A model generated the notes under the pieces. It ran no database searches. It was not told the DNA's origin and saw only the letters and a list, made by a program, of their open reading frames with translations. This document shows positions 16,774 through 24,305 of a stretch of DNA of 32,240 bases, piece by piece; within the stretch, counting starts at the first letter, position 1, and the number at the start of each line of letters is the position of its first letter. The stretch is taken from assembly GCA_001825335.1 (NCBI GenBank), contig MHWA01000015.1, forward strand, positions 1 through 32,240. The letters are read 5' to 3'. Position numbers and translations under genes: made by a program. This stretch comes from Candidatus Zambryskibacteria bacterium RIFCSPLOWO2_01_FULL_35_19 (lineage in GTDB: Bacteria > Patescibacteriota > Minisyncoccia > Phycocordibacterales > WO2-35-19).

Positions 16774-19700
16774 TTAATTATTAGTTTCGTCTGCTTCTAA
16801 TTTTTTGTCACCACTTTTTAAAAGTTCTACATCTAAGGCCAATCCTCTTAAGTTGCTGATAAGAACATTGAAAGCTGCTGGTAAATTTTCTCCCACTATT
16901 CTTTCTCCTTTTACGATGGCATCAAAAGCAGCGCTTCTTCCTAAGATGTCATCTGATTTTATGGTAAGCATTTCTTTTAATGTATAAGCCACTCCATGTC
17001 CCAAAAGTGCCCAGACTTCCATTTCTCCAAATCTTTGACCTCCTCCTTGAGCTCTACCGCCGAGAGGTTGTTGGGTGATAAGAGAGTAAGGCCCGATAGA
17101 CCTCATATGTATTTTGTCTTCTACCATATGGTCAAGTTTGAAAATATACATATAACCGACGGAAGTTTCCTGTTTAAAGGCATCCCCCGTCCTACCATCA
17201 TAAAGTTGCATTTTGCCACTTTCGTTCCAGCCGGCTTTCTTTAATTCTTCTTTGATTTCTACATCAGTAGCGCCTGCAAATTGAGGCACTACCGCTTGAT
17301 AGTTTAAGGTTTTAGCCGCTAATCCTAAGTGAATTTCCAGTATTTGTCCTAGGTTCATACGTGAAGGGACTCCAAGTGGTGTCAAAATCATATCAATTGG
17401 AGTGCCGTCTGCAGTATAAGGCATATCTTCAATTGGTAAGATTTTTGAAATAACACCTTTATTTCCATGACGACCGGCCAGTTTATCTCCAACTGATACA
17501 TTTCTTATTTGAGCAATTTCTATATGAATTCTTTTTATAATTCCTGATTGAAGTTTGTCTCCTTGCTCTCTAGAAAAGATTTGAACATTGATCACTCTTC
17601 CTTTTTTACCACCTTCAACTCTTTTTGAAGTGTCTTTAACGTCTCTGGCTTTTTCTCCGAAAAGAGAACGAAGCAATCTTTCTTCTGGAGTGAGTTGACT
17701 TTCTCCTTTTGGTGTAATTTTACCAACTAAGATATCGCCTGGATTTACTTCGGCTCCTATTCTAATAATGCCGTCTTCAGCCAAATTTTTCAGTTTTATT
17801 TCTCCAACATTTGGGATATCGCAAGTGGTAATTTCTGGTCCCAGTTTAGTATCACGGACGCTTACTACAACTTCATCTATATGGATAGTGGTAAATTTAT
17901 TCTCTTTTATTAATCTTTCTGAAAGTATAATAGCGTCTTCATAGTTTGACCCAGACCAAGAAAGAAAAGCAATCAAAATATTTTGACCCAATGCCATTTC
18001 TCCTTGAACGGAAGTTAAAGTGTCGGCTAAAATATCTCCTTTTTTAACTACATCTCCTATATTAACAATTGGTCTTTGATGGAAACAAGTAGAATTATTT
18101 GTTTTAGAAAAGTTTATAAGTTTGTATGAGGTTTTAATTTTCTTTGTATCTGTTGTTTCTACACTATTGCCATCAACTTTGGTGACTGTGCCATTTTCAC
18201 TAGCAATAACTAGTCTTCCGGTATCTCTCATTGCAGGACCTTCAATACCAGTGGCTATTAGAGGTGCTTCTGGTTCAACGCATGGAGTTGCTTGTTTCTG
18301 CATGTTAGAACCCATGAGCGCTCTGTTGGCATCGTTGTGGTCTAGAAAAGGAATCATTGAAGTAGCGATAGAAAAAGCTTGATTTGTGGCTATATCCATA
18401 TAATCTACTTTCTCTCTTGCAATAATACCTGGTTTGTTATTGATACGAGCTTCTACCATATCATTTATAATTTTTCCATTATCATCTCTGGCCACAGCAG
18501 CGTGAGCTATGGCGTATTGCTCTTCTTCAAGGGCGTTTAAATATTCTATTTTAGTGGTCAAATGACCATTTTCCACTTTTACATATGGAGTTTCTATCAT
18601 TCCAAATTCATTAATACGAGCATAAAGAGCCAAGTGCAAAATAAGTCCAATATTTGGTCCTTCAGGAGTATGGATAGGACAAAGTCTTCCATAATGTGAT
18701 GTGTGGACATCACGCACTTCAAAGCCGGCGCGACTTCTATTTAATCCTCCCGGACCTAAAGCAGAAAGCTGGCGTAAATGTTCTATTTCAGCCAAAGGAT
18801 TTTCTTGTCCCATAAATTGAGATAGCTGGTTGGTGGTGAAAAATTCTTTGATTCTAGCTTGAAGAGGTTTGGGTATTATAAATTGGACTGGCAGAGTCAT
18901 ATCGGTATCCACCGTAGACATTCTATTTTGCATATTTCTCTTGATTTGAGCCATACCGATACGGAATTTTTGTTGCAAAAGTTCTCCAACATATCTGACT
19001 CTCCTACTGCCAAGGTGGTCAATATCATCTCCTTCAGCTCCGGGGGTGGTATTTAAAGATATGATGTGATCAACAACCAATCTTAAATCTTCGATATTTA
19101 AAGTTCTTCTGTCAGACCCTTTGCCAGTGATTGGTAGGTTGAATCTGGAGTTAAATCGGAATCTTCCTACTTTTTGGATATCATATCTTTCAGCTGAAAA
19201 TAGGTTGATGAAAAATTCTTTAGCATTGTTAGCTGTAGCCAAGTCCCCATCTCTAAGTCTTCGGTATATTTCAACAAAAGATTCTCCAACATTTTTGGCG
19301 TGATCTTTGGCGAATGATTTTTCTAAGTATTCTTTAGCATGAGGATTATCTTTGAAAAGCTCAAATATTTCTGCATCAGTTTCAACTCCGAAAGCTCTAA
19401 AAAGAGAAGTAACCGGAAATTTTCTTTTTCTATCAATACGGACATAGATAGTTTTGTCTATGTCTGTTTCTATTTCTATCCAAGCTCCACGTGATGGAAT
19501 TATTTTTACTCCAAATAGAGATTTACCTTTTATTTCAAGTTTAGTAAAAAATACTCCAAAAGATCTAGCTAATTGAGGGACAATAACTCTCTCCACTCCG
19601 CTTATGATAAATGTTCCGTGCGGAGTCATTATTGGAAAATCAGCTATAAAAAGTTCTTGTTCTTTTTCGGTGCCGACTGTTTTATTGGTGAGACGCACTC

Positions 19701-19998
19701 TTACTTTAAGAGGGGCCTCATAAGTAAGTTTCTTTTCTTTAGCGTGATATTCATCAAATTTTGGTTTTTCTAATTCAAAACCCAAAAATTCAAATTTAAA
19801 TTTTTTGCCGGTAGAGTCATTTATTTCTGTGAATTCATCAAATACTTCTTTGATGCCTTTTTTGACTAACCAATCAAAAGAATCTATTTGATCTCTAACC
19901 AAGTTTGGCATTGGAGCTAAAGCTTTTTTAAATTTGCTGAAATATTTCTTTGGAAGAACTTTAGCTGTCTCAACTTTTTTTATTGTATTTGATGTCAT
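16774..19998 (-). CDS. rpoB: RNA polymerase beta subunit
   Basis: 1074 aa. Landmarks: LVRDQIDSFDWL at the N-terminus, the rifampicin-site region SQFMGQENPLAEIEHLRQLS followed by LGPGGLNRSRAGFEVRDVH, HYGRLCPIHTPEGPNIGLI, the catalytic-side GDKLAGRHGNKGVISKI and GVPSRMNLGQILE, and the C-terminal GGRAQGGGQRFGEMEVWALLGHGVAYTL clamp. It is preceded not by rplJ-rplL but by its own promoter and a structured leader of about 235 nt, so expression is uncoupled from L10/L12. No SD before the ATG. Confidence 0.98.
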   Translation of the reverse strand: MTSNTIKKVETAKVLPKKYFSKFKKALAPMPNLVRDQIDSFDWLVKKGIKEVFDEFTEINDSTGKKFKFEFLGFELEKPKFDEYHAKEKKLTYEAPLKVRVRLTNKTVGTEKEQELFIADFPIMTPHGTFIISGVERVIVPQLARSFGVFFTKLEIKGKSLFGVKIIPSRGAWIEIETDIDKTIYVRIDRKRKFPVTSLFRAFGVETDAEIFELFKDNPHAKEYLEKSFAKDHAKNVGESFVEIYRRLRDGDLATANNAKEFFINLFSAERYDIQKVGRFRFNSRFNLPITGKGSDRRTLNIEDLRLVVDHIISLNTTPGAEGDDIDHLGSRRVRYVGELLQQKFRIGMAQIKRNMQNRMSTVDTDMTLPVQFIIPKPLQARIKEFFTTNQLSQFMGQENPLAEIEHLRQLSALGPGGLNRSRAGFEVRDVHTSHYGRLCPIHTPEGPNIGLILHLALYARINEFGMIETPYVKVENGHLTTKIEYLNALEEEQYAIAHAAVARDDNGKIINDMVEARINNKPGIIAREKVDYMDIATNQAFSIATSMIPFLDHNDANRALMGSNMQKQATPCVEPEAPLIATGIEGPAMRDTGRLVIASENGTVTKVDGNSVETTDTKKIKTSYKLINFSKTNNSTCFHQRPIVNIGDVVKKGDILADTLTSVQGEMALGQNILIAFLSWSGSNYEDAIILSERLIKENKFTTIHIDEVVVSVRDTKLGPEITTCDIPNVGEIKLKNLAEDGIIRIGAEVNPGDILVGKITPKGESQLTPEERLLRSLFGEKARDVKDTSKRVEGGKKGRVINVQIFSREQGDKLQSGIIKRIHIEIAQIRNVSVGDKLAGRHGNKGVISKILPIEDMPYTADGTPIDMILTPLGVPSRMNLGQILEIHLGLAAKTLNYQAVVPQFAGATDVEIKEELKKAGWNESGKMQLYDGRTGDAFKQETSVGYMYIFKLDHMVEDKIHMRSIGPYSLITQQPLGGRAQGGGQRFGEMEVWALLGHGVAYTLKEMLTIKSDDILGRSAAFDAIVKGERIVGENLPAAFNVLISNLRGLALDVELLKSGDKKLEADETNN

Positions 19999-20236
19999 GA
20001 TTTATAATAAAATTTATTCTAACTAATTAATTAAATACCTTTCCATAAATAGTTTTTTTACACACCAAGAAACACCCTAATCACTTAGGGATTTTAATCT
20101 CCTCCTTTTTTAACTATTTATTTTTTTATAAGTCAAAAGTCTAGGATTTTGCTTGTAATCCGTCAGTTGACGGAAACTGTTTTTTGGTTATTAACAGTTC
20201 ACCATTGACAAGCCATAACTCAATCATTCAATAGTA
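19999..20236 (-). promoter_or_regulatory. Structured 5' leader of rpoBC
   Basis: The leader, read on the minus strand, folds in order into AACTGTT/AACAGTT (arms 20193-20199 and 20175-20181), a perfect TCCGTCAGTTGACGGA-type palindrome (20159-20174), and a 10-bp stem ATAAATAGTT/AACTATTTAT (arms 20112-20121 and 20045-20054). This last stem encloses an unused GGAGGAGAT and the hairpin CCCTAA-GTGA-TTAGGG (20075-20090). Such a layered leader suggests attenuation or autoregulation of RNA polymerase synthesis. No known leader family was recognised. Confidence 0.6.
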
Positions 20237-20242
20237 AACATC

Positions 20243-20270
20243 AGTATAAACTTATCAAAAAATTTGTCAA
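20243..20270 (-). promoter_or_regulatory. Consensus promoter of rpoBC
   Basis: On the minus strand, TTGACA (20265-20270) and TATACT (20243-20248) are separated by 16 nt. The predicted start is near 20236, about 238 nt before the rpoB ATG. Confidence 0.75.
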
Positions 20271-20302
20271 GTTTGTCAACCCTCCCCTGTGGATAAAGAA
20301 GT

Positions 20303-20342
20303 AAAGAAGGGTTCCCCTTCTTCATTTAAAAAGTGTGGTGTA
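20303..20342 (+). repeat. Dispersed 40-nt repeat, copy 2
   Basis: Near-identical to 6975-7014. Here AAGAAGGG-TTC-CCCTTCTT is a perfect 8-bp hairpin. It begins 2 nt past the stop codon of the GH15-like gene (minus strand) and lies upstream of the rpoB promoter, so it could serve as a 3' hairpin for that gene. Confidence 0.75.
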
Positions 20343-20344
20343 AT

Positions 20345-21457
20345 TTATTTACCAATCCGTAGCAAAGCGACTACAAATAAAGATTCAGCCCAGCCGAGCG
20401 GAGTGTTGTCATTAGGTTTGTCAGAGTCAGAATAATAAAGTTCTGGAATTTGGTCTTGATAGATAGTTTTAAAAGATTTTTCTAAATATTGTTGAGATTT
20501 TTCTATATCTCCCCATTTACCATAAATAATAGAAAGCCAAGGAAAACCAAAACACCATTCGGCCTCTTCACTTACTCCGTCTTCATTTTTATTGTAATAT
20601 TTATCATTTTTATATCTTATAACTCCCCTATCTTTTTTTAAATGATATTCTAAGTGTCTTACTATTTCGCGAGCAGTTTTTTCTGGTACGATATTAAAAG
20701 GATAAATAAGAGAAAGAAGTGCTAAATCTGTAAATTTACTGATGGATTCTCTTGGTAGTAATTTTTTTAAGGCCTCTTCTCCTTTTTCTATTAAATGTCT
20801 CGGTATATTAATTATTCCTAGCTTAGCGATTGATTTTAAACCAGCCACACAAGCTCCAATAGAAGAAGCGTGGACTTCTTCATATTCTTCCCAAACTCCA
20901 TTGTCTGGATCATGCCAATATTCTATTGATTTTAGATAATCAACCAAAATCTGAATAATTTCTTTTTCTTCTTCTGTTTCAATTATGTTGATATTTTTAT
21001 TTTCTAGATCTCCTATTTTGAAGAGAATAGCTCCGATGGCATCATTTTGTTTATTGCCCCATTCTTCCCAAAATTCTTCAAAGGTTTCTGGATTGTATCT
21101 GGCATGAATATATTGAAAAGTATTGTATGGTTTGTTTTTGATAGCCCAGTTTATCTTGTTTTTATGTTTGATAAAAATAGAAAGCAAAGCTTTCCAAACT
21201 TTTTTGACAGTTTCTATATCTTCTATTTCTTCAAAAGCTAAACAAGTATAAAAATTGTCTCTAAGCCAAGCCTTGTTATATCCGGTTGAAACATCTGATC
21301 GTGACGCCAAAAACAAACCACTCGGAGCTTGTAAAGCTCTAATGTTATTTAGATGTTGTTCTAATATGTCTTCGTTTATAATCATTTTGTTTTTCAAAAA
21401 ATTAAATAAGTATTGTTTCTGCGTTAGGTCAAAAGGATAAGGCTCTTGAAACAACAT
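20345..21457 (-). CDS. Glycoside hydrolase family 15 (glucoamylase-like) protein
   Basis: 370 aa, an (alpha/alpha)6-barrel pattern. Features: GLFLASRSDVSTGYNKAWLRDN (the substrate-site W-x-RD), KQNDAIGAILF (compare ND-x-x-G), DPDNGVWEEYEE (a catalytic-acid type Glu loop), HASSIGACVAGL, EEAEWCFGFPWL and PLGWAESLFVVALL (second Glu region). GH15 and the related phosphorylase-kinase alpha domain hydrolyse alpha-1,4-glucan ends. No signal peptide is present, so storage polysaccharide or a cytoplasmic glucan is likely. The domain is shorter than fungal enzymes but similar to bacterial stand-alone forms. An alternative start is Met25 (MIINEDILEQ). Confidence 0.75.
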   Translation of the reverse strand: MLFQEPYPFDLTQKQYLFNFLKNKMIINEDILEQHLNNIRALQAPSGLFLASRSDVSTGYNKAWLRDNFYTCLAFEEIEDIETVKKVWKALLSIFIKHKNKINWAIKNKPYNTFQYIHARYNPETFEEFWEEWGNKQNDAIGAILFKIGDLENKNINIIETEEEKEIIQILVDYLKSIEYWHDPDNGVWEEYEEVHASSIGACVAGLKSIAKLGIINIPRHLIEKGEEALKKLLPRESISKFTDLALLSLIYPFNIVPEKTAREIVRHLEYHLKKDRGVIRYKNDKYYNKNEDGVSEEAEWCFGFPWLSIIYGKWGDIEKSQQYLEKSFKTIYQDQIPELYYSDSDKPNDNTPLGWAESLFVVALLRIGK

Positions 21458-21484
21458 TATTTAATTTTTCTTCAGTTTCCTATT

Positions 21485-21799
21485 CTACTTTCCTAAAATA
21501 TTTTTTTCGTATAATTTTTTTGCTTCTGTTAACATTTCTTTAAGATACGGCCTTTTATTTTCCATTAAGTCGGCGAGTATTGGATAATTTTTCTTAGCTT
21601 CAACATATAAAGAAATAACTTTTTCTTCCTCTTTAAAAAATTCAAGCATCTTTAAGGCCAGTTTTTCTTCGTAGTATTTTTTGTCATCATCAATACCTTT
21701 GCCTCTGATACTCTCTACAATTTCTTTAGCAATGTCAGTTTCCGTTTGAACTTGAGCGATCAAAAAATCAACCTCATCTTTAATTGGATTTTTACTCAT
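21485..21799 (-). CDS. Small helical protein of unknown function
   Basis: 104 aa, highly charged and predicted almost entirely alpha-helical (DEVDFLIAQVQTETDIAKEI, YYEEKLALKMLEFFKEEEK, LKEMLTEAKKLYEKNIL). No signal peptide, membrane segment or recognised motif. It starts 5 nt after the stop of the 61-aa gene upstream, so the two are probably cotranscribed. A weak purine stretch (AGAGGA) lies 11 nt before the ATG. Confidence 0.6.
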   Translation of the reverse strand: MSKNPIKDEVDFLIAQVQTETDIAKEIVESIRGKGIDDDKKYYEEKLALKMLEFFKEEEKVISLYVEAKKNYPILADLMENKRPYLKEMLTEAKKLYEKNILGK

Positions 21800-21804
21800 A
21801 TAAA

Positions 21805-21990
21805 TTAAATTCCTCTATTTGCAAAATTATCAAAATAAGGATTTTCTTGTATTCTTTTGATTACAGAAGTTGCTTCCATATTTTTATCAAACATTTCTTT
21901 TACAGTTATCTCAACTCCTCTTATCTTACTTCCTAGTGTTTCTTGGGTTAAAATCTCTTCGTTATTTTTTTCTTGATTAAGTCCTTCCAT
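21805..21990 (-). CDS. Very small protein of unknown function
   Basis: 61 aa, acidic N-terminus (MEGLNQEKNNEEIL) then a helical segment (GVEITVKEMFDKNMEATSVIKRIQENPYF). No recognised family. Paired with the 104-aa gene downstream (5-nt gap); the close spacing argues that both are real and coexpressed. An AT-rich -10-like sequence precedes it and there is no SD. Confidence 0.5.
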   Translation of the reverse strand: MEGLNQEKNNEEILTQETLGSKIRGVEITVKEMFDKNMEATSVIKRIQENPYFDNFANRGI

Positions 21991-22082
21991 ATTTTTAAAA
22001 TTAATAATAAATTTTATATCTTAATTTTACCCTCTTTTTTATAAAATGCATCCACAGATAAAAGAAGTTTACTAATTTCATA

Positions 22083-22091
22083 TGATATAAT
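22083..22091 (+). promoter_or_regulatory. Extended -10 promoter of the structured ncRNA
   Basis: TG-A-TATAAT with no downstream plus-strand protein gene. The predicted transcription start is around 22097-22099. Confidence 0.6.
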
Positions 22092-22097
22092 CTTTGA

Positions 22098-22284
22098 GGA
22101 CTAGTTTTTTCATAAACCAAAAGAGAAGTCCACCTTGGATTTAGGGCTCATTTATAGTGAGTGCAATTAAACCATAATGCATTTCTCTTTTGGCTTAACT
22201 AAAATAAACAATAAAAGAGACGTCTTTGTTGTTATTGATAGGTTAAGTTAGCAAAAACCACCGCGTTTACGCAGTGGTTTTTGC
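22098..22284 (+). ncRNA. Stand-alone structured ncRNA of about 190 nt, family unassigned
   Basis: It has its own extended -10 and ends in a strong terminator. Domain 1 is closed by CCAAAAGAGAA/TTCTCTTTTGG, extended by TAA/TTA across a mismatch. It holds three small hairpins: TCC-GGA, GCTCA-TGAGT, and TGCA-TTA with TAA-TGCA. Domain 2 is CTTAAC/GTTAAG, then CAATAA/TTATTG, then AAAGA-GACG-TCTTT. GGACT at the very 5' end can alternatively pair with AGTCC inside domain 1, suggesting a pseudoknot or switch. It does not show the hallmarks of tmRNA, RNase P RNA or SRP RNA. A 6S-like role is possible by size but the two-domain shape is atypical. Confidence 0.6.
22251..22284. terminator. Bidirectional intrinsic terminator (ncRNA and trmD)
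   Basis: GCAAAAACCAC-c-GCG, loop TTTA, CGC-a-GTGGTTTTTGC, followed on the plus strand by TTTTTATTTTT. On the minus strand it begins about 4 nt after the trmD stop and also ends in a T-run, so it serves both converging transcripts. Confidence 0.85.
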
Positions 22285-22287
22285 TTT

Positions 22288-23010
22288 TTATTTTTGCTTT
22301 TTATTTCGCCATTCGGTAATTTTTGCATGATTTCCTGAAAGTAGTATTTTGGGCACACGGTATTTTTTGCCTTTATATTCCAAAATTTCCGGTCTGGTAT
22401 AATGAGGATATTCTAGCCCACTTTCACCAACTTTGTTTTCTTTTTCTTTTTTTAATAAAAGATTCCAGTGAGATTCTTCACTTAAAGATTCCAAACGAAT
22501 GACTCCCGGTATGAGTCTGGCCACTGCTGAAAAAACAACCATAACTGCCACATCACCATCAGTTAAAACGTAAGGGCCGATAGAAATTTCTTCAGCTTTA
22601 AGAGCTTTTTTTACTCTTTCGTCTATTCCCTCATAACGGCCAGTAATGAAGATCATTTCTTTATATTTTTTGGTCCAATCATAAGCTATTTTTTGATTGA
22701 ACATTTTGCCTTTAGCTGAAAAGATGACCACTTTGGTTTTTTTGTTTTTTATCTTATTTTTGATCTTGGTAAATGTTTTTAAGATTGGTTCTGCTTGTAG
22801 GACCATACCAGCCCCTCCTCCGTAAGGTTTGCCGTCCACTCTTAAATAAGGTTTTTCATTTTTCTTTTGAGCTCCAGTTGGTTTTACAACATCACGAGGA
22901 TTATATAAAGAAAATTTTATTTTTTTATTTTTTATGGCACGCGCCAAAATAGACTCATTTAAATAAGATTTAAAAATATCTGGAAATAAAGTGATTATAT
23001 GAAAATTCAT
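22288..23010 (-). CDS. trmD: tRNA (guanine-N1)-methyltransferase
   Basis: 240 aa, the usual length. Methylates G37 next to the anticodon to prevent frameshifting. Landmarks: FHIITLFPDIFKSYLNESI, KPYGGGAGMVLQAEPI, the SPOUT knot segment FITGRYEGIDERV, then ISIGPYVLTDGDVAVMVV (the TGGE stretch reads TDGD here), SLSEESHWN and LEYPHYTRP. It is in the common rpsP-KH-trmD order but has its own promoter: TG-G-TATTAT ends 7 nt before the ATG and follows a hairpin terminator after the KH gene. Confidence 0.96.
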   Translation of the reverse strand: MNFHIITLFPDIFKSYLNESILARAIKNKKIKFSLYNPRDVVKPTGAQKKNEKPYLRVDGKPYGGGAGMVLQAEPILKTFTKIKNKIKNKKTKVVIFSAKGKMFNQKIAYDWTKKYKEMIFITGRYEGIDERVKKALKAEEISIGPYVLTDGDVAVMVVFSAVARLIPGVIRLESLSEESHWNLLLKKEKENKVGESGLEYPHYTRPEILEYKGKKYRVPKILLSGNHAKITEWRNKKQK

Positions 23011-23030
23011 AAAATAAATAATACCATAAA

Positions 23031-23071
23031 AATAAAACTACGTCTATCTATAAGATAAACGCAGTTTTATT
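23031..23071 (-). terminator. Terminator between the KH gene and trmD
   Basis: AATAAAACT-x-CGT-x-TATCT and its complement form a long imperfect stem with a 3-nt loop. On the minus strand it is followed by ATTTTTATGG. It lies just before the trmD extended -10. Confidence 0.7.
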
Positions 23072-23087
23072 TTTTGAAATTTATTTA

Positions 23088-23420
23088 TTACATTTTTAGA
23101 TCTTCCATCACATCATCTACAGAATCAACTTTATGTGCCATAGAGGTATCTCCCCTAGGTTCTGGTCTTTTACCACCCTCGGGCTCATTTATTTTTAAGT
23201 TTACTCTAGCGTTGTTTTTCATTCCAACCACTCTAAGTAAGATCCTAATAGCTTTGGCGGTGTTGCCTGATCTTCCTATAATTTTACCCATATCTTCTGG
23301 GTGTACATCTAGACTGAGAAGAACTCCCATCTCGTCTACGGTGCGGTTAATCTTTACGGCCTCTGGATGATCTACCAATCCTCTGACTAGATAATCCAAA
23401 AATTCTTGATCTTTTTCCAT
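23088..23420 (-). CDS. khpA: KH-domain RNA-binding protein (KhpA-like)
   Basis: 110 aa. A single type II KH domain with the GxxG loop in GKIIGRSGNTAKAIRILLRVV. The family binds RNA and usually pairs with KhpB/Jag. It is somewhat longer than the usual ~80 residues because of a basic/acidic C-terminal tail (EPEGGKRPEPRGDTS...). The position between rpsP and trmD is standard for KhpA (YlqC). It starts 36 nt after rpsP, and a TATAAT just after the rpsP stop could give a separate transcript. Confidence 0.88.
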   Translation of the reverse strand: MEKDQEFLDYLVRGLVDHPEAVKINRTVDEMGVLLSLDVHPEDMGKIIGRSGNTAKAIRILLRVVGMKNNARVNLKINEPEGGKRPEPRGDTSMAHKVDSVDDVMEDLKM

Positions 23421-23456
23421 TGTATTGCTGTTACCTGCTAATAATCTAATTATACA

Positions 23457-23900
23457 TTAATCTGTTTTTTCATCCACTACCTCTTCTGGTGTTTCTTCTA
23501 TAATTTTTTCGGGTTGAATCGGTTCATTTTCGGTTGGTGTTGGAGCTGATTCTTTGACTATCTCCGTTTCAGTTGCCTCTGTTTTTGGCTCTTTTGTGGT
23601 CGCTTCGTCTTTTTCTTTAATTATGGGTGTTTTTTTGGATAAGACGTTTATTTTTTTTCCATCAATAAATTTTTTATCAACAAGAAAGTTGTGCACAGTG
23701 TCAGATAATTTTGCTCCTTTTGATATCCAGTGTTTTATTTTTTCTATTTTAAATACAGCATCATCTTTTCTTCTGGTATCATAAGACCCAAGTATTTCCA
23801 AAAACTTACCGCTCTTAGGGCCGTTTTTAGAATCAGTTAAAACGAGCCGGAAGACCGGTTCGTGTTTTCTGCCTACTCTTTGTAATCTGATCATTAACAT
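23457..23900 (-). CDS. rpsP: 30S ribosomal protein S16 with acidic C-terminal extension
   Basis: 147 aa. The N-terminal ~80 residues are S16: MIRLQRVGRKHEPVFRLV, SGKFLEILGSYDTR, KIEKIKHWISKGAKLSDTVHNFL. The remaining ~65 residues are low-complexity and rich in Glu, Thr and Pro, with no known function. S16 helps assemble the 16S 5' domain. The start could be Met1 or Met3 (ATG-TTA-ATG); Met3 gives the usual MIRLQR. Confidence 0.95.
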   Translation of the reverse strand: MLMIRLQRVGRKHEPVFRLVLTDSKNGPKSGKFLEILGSYDTRRKDDAVFKIEKIKHWISKGAKLSDTVHNFLVDKKFIDGKKINVLSKKTPIIKEKDEATTKEPKTEATETEIVKESAPTPTENEPIQPEKIIEETPEEVVDEKTD

Positions 23901-23947
23901 TGCATGTTTAGATTAGCAGATTATTTGAAATAGGTCAACATAGCGAT

Positions 23948-24211
23948 TTAATTATTCATCTCTCTTAATTTTTCTCTAAATGCTTCAAGTTGGGGATATT
24001 CTGGATGACTTTCTCCTGTTTGCTCTATTTCTGATATTAGACTTTCTAACCGCATTCTTTTTATAGCAATTTCTGCTAAAATCGCATTTTCTTCTTCTGA
24101 TATATAATTTTCTCCTACTTGGGGAGGTATTGCTTGTTCATCAAAACCAGCATTTTCTCTTCTTTCTCTTTCTCTTTTTTCACCAAAATCAAACATTTTT
24201 CCAAAATTCAT
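23948..24211 (-). CDS. Small charged protein of unknown function
   Basis: 87 aa. An Arg/Glu-rich N-terminus (FGEKRERERREN), then two predicted helices (EENAILAEIAIKRMRLESLISEIEQ and PQLEAFREKLREM), possibly coiled coil. No family recognised. TG-A-TATAAT lies about 25 nt before the ATG on the minus strand, so it has its own promoter, divergent from the glycerate kinase gene. No SD. It lies 47 nt upstream of rpsP. Confidence 0.55.
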   Translation of the reverse strand: MNFGKMFDFGEKRERERRENAGFDEQAIPPQVGENYISEEENAILAEIAIKRMRLESLISEIEQTGESHPEYPQLEAFREKLREMNN

Positions 24212-24305
24212 AATTTTATTATTAATAATAATAAAAAGATTATATCACTAGTTTTCCACTGAAGAAAGAAGGTCATTTTAATACGAAGATGATAAAATTA
24301 AAAAA

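Noticed and set aside
20073-20110. A leader peptide gene using GGAGGAGAT in the rpoB leader
   Set aside because: No ATG, GTG or TTG at a suitable distance opens a meaningful frame; the purine stretch lies within a stem-enclosed loop.
22098-22284. tmRNA, RNase P RNA or SRP RNA
   Set aside because: No tag ORF or tRNA-like ends, no P4-type conserved blocks, and no GGAAG/GGUCAG SRP tetraloop region; size and fold differ.
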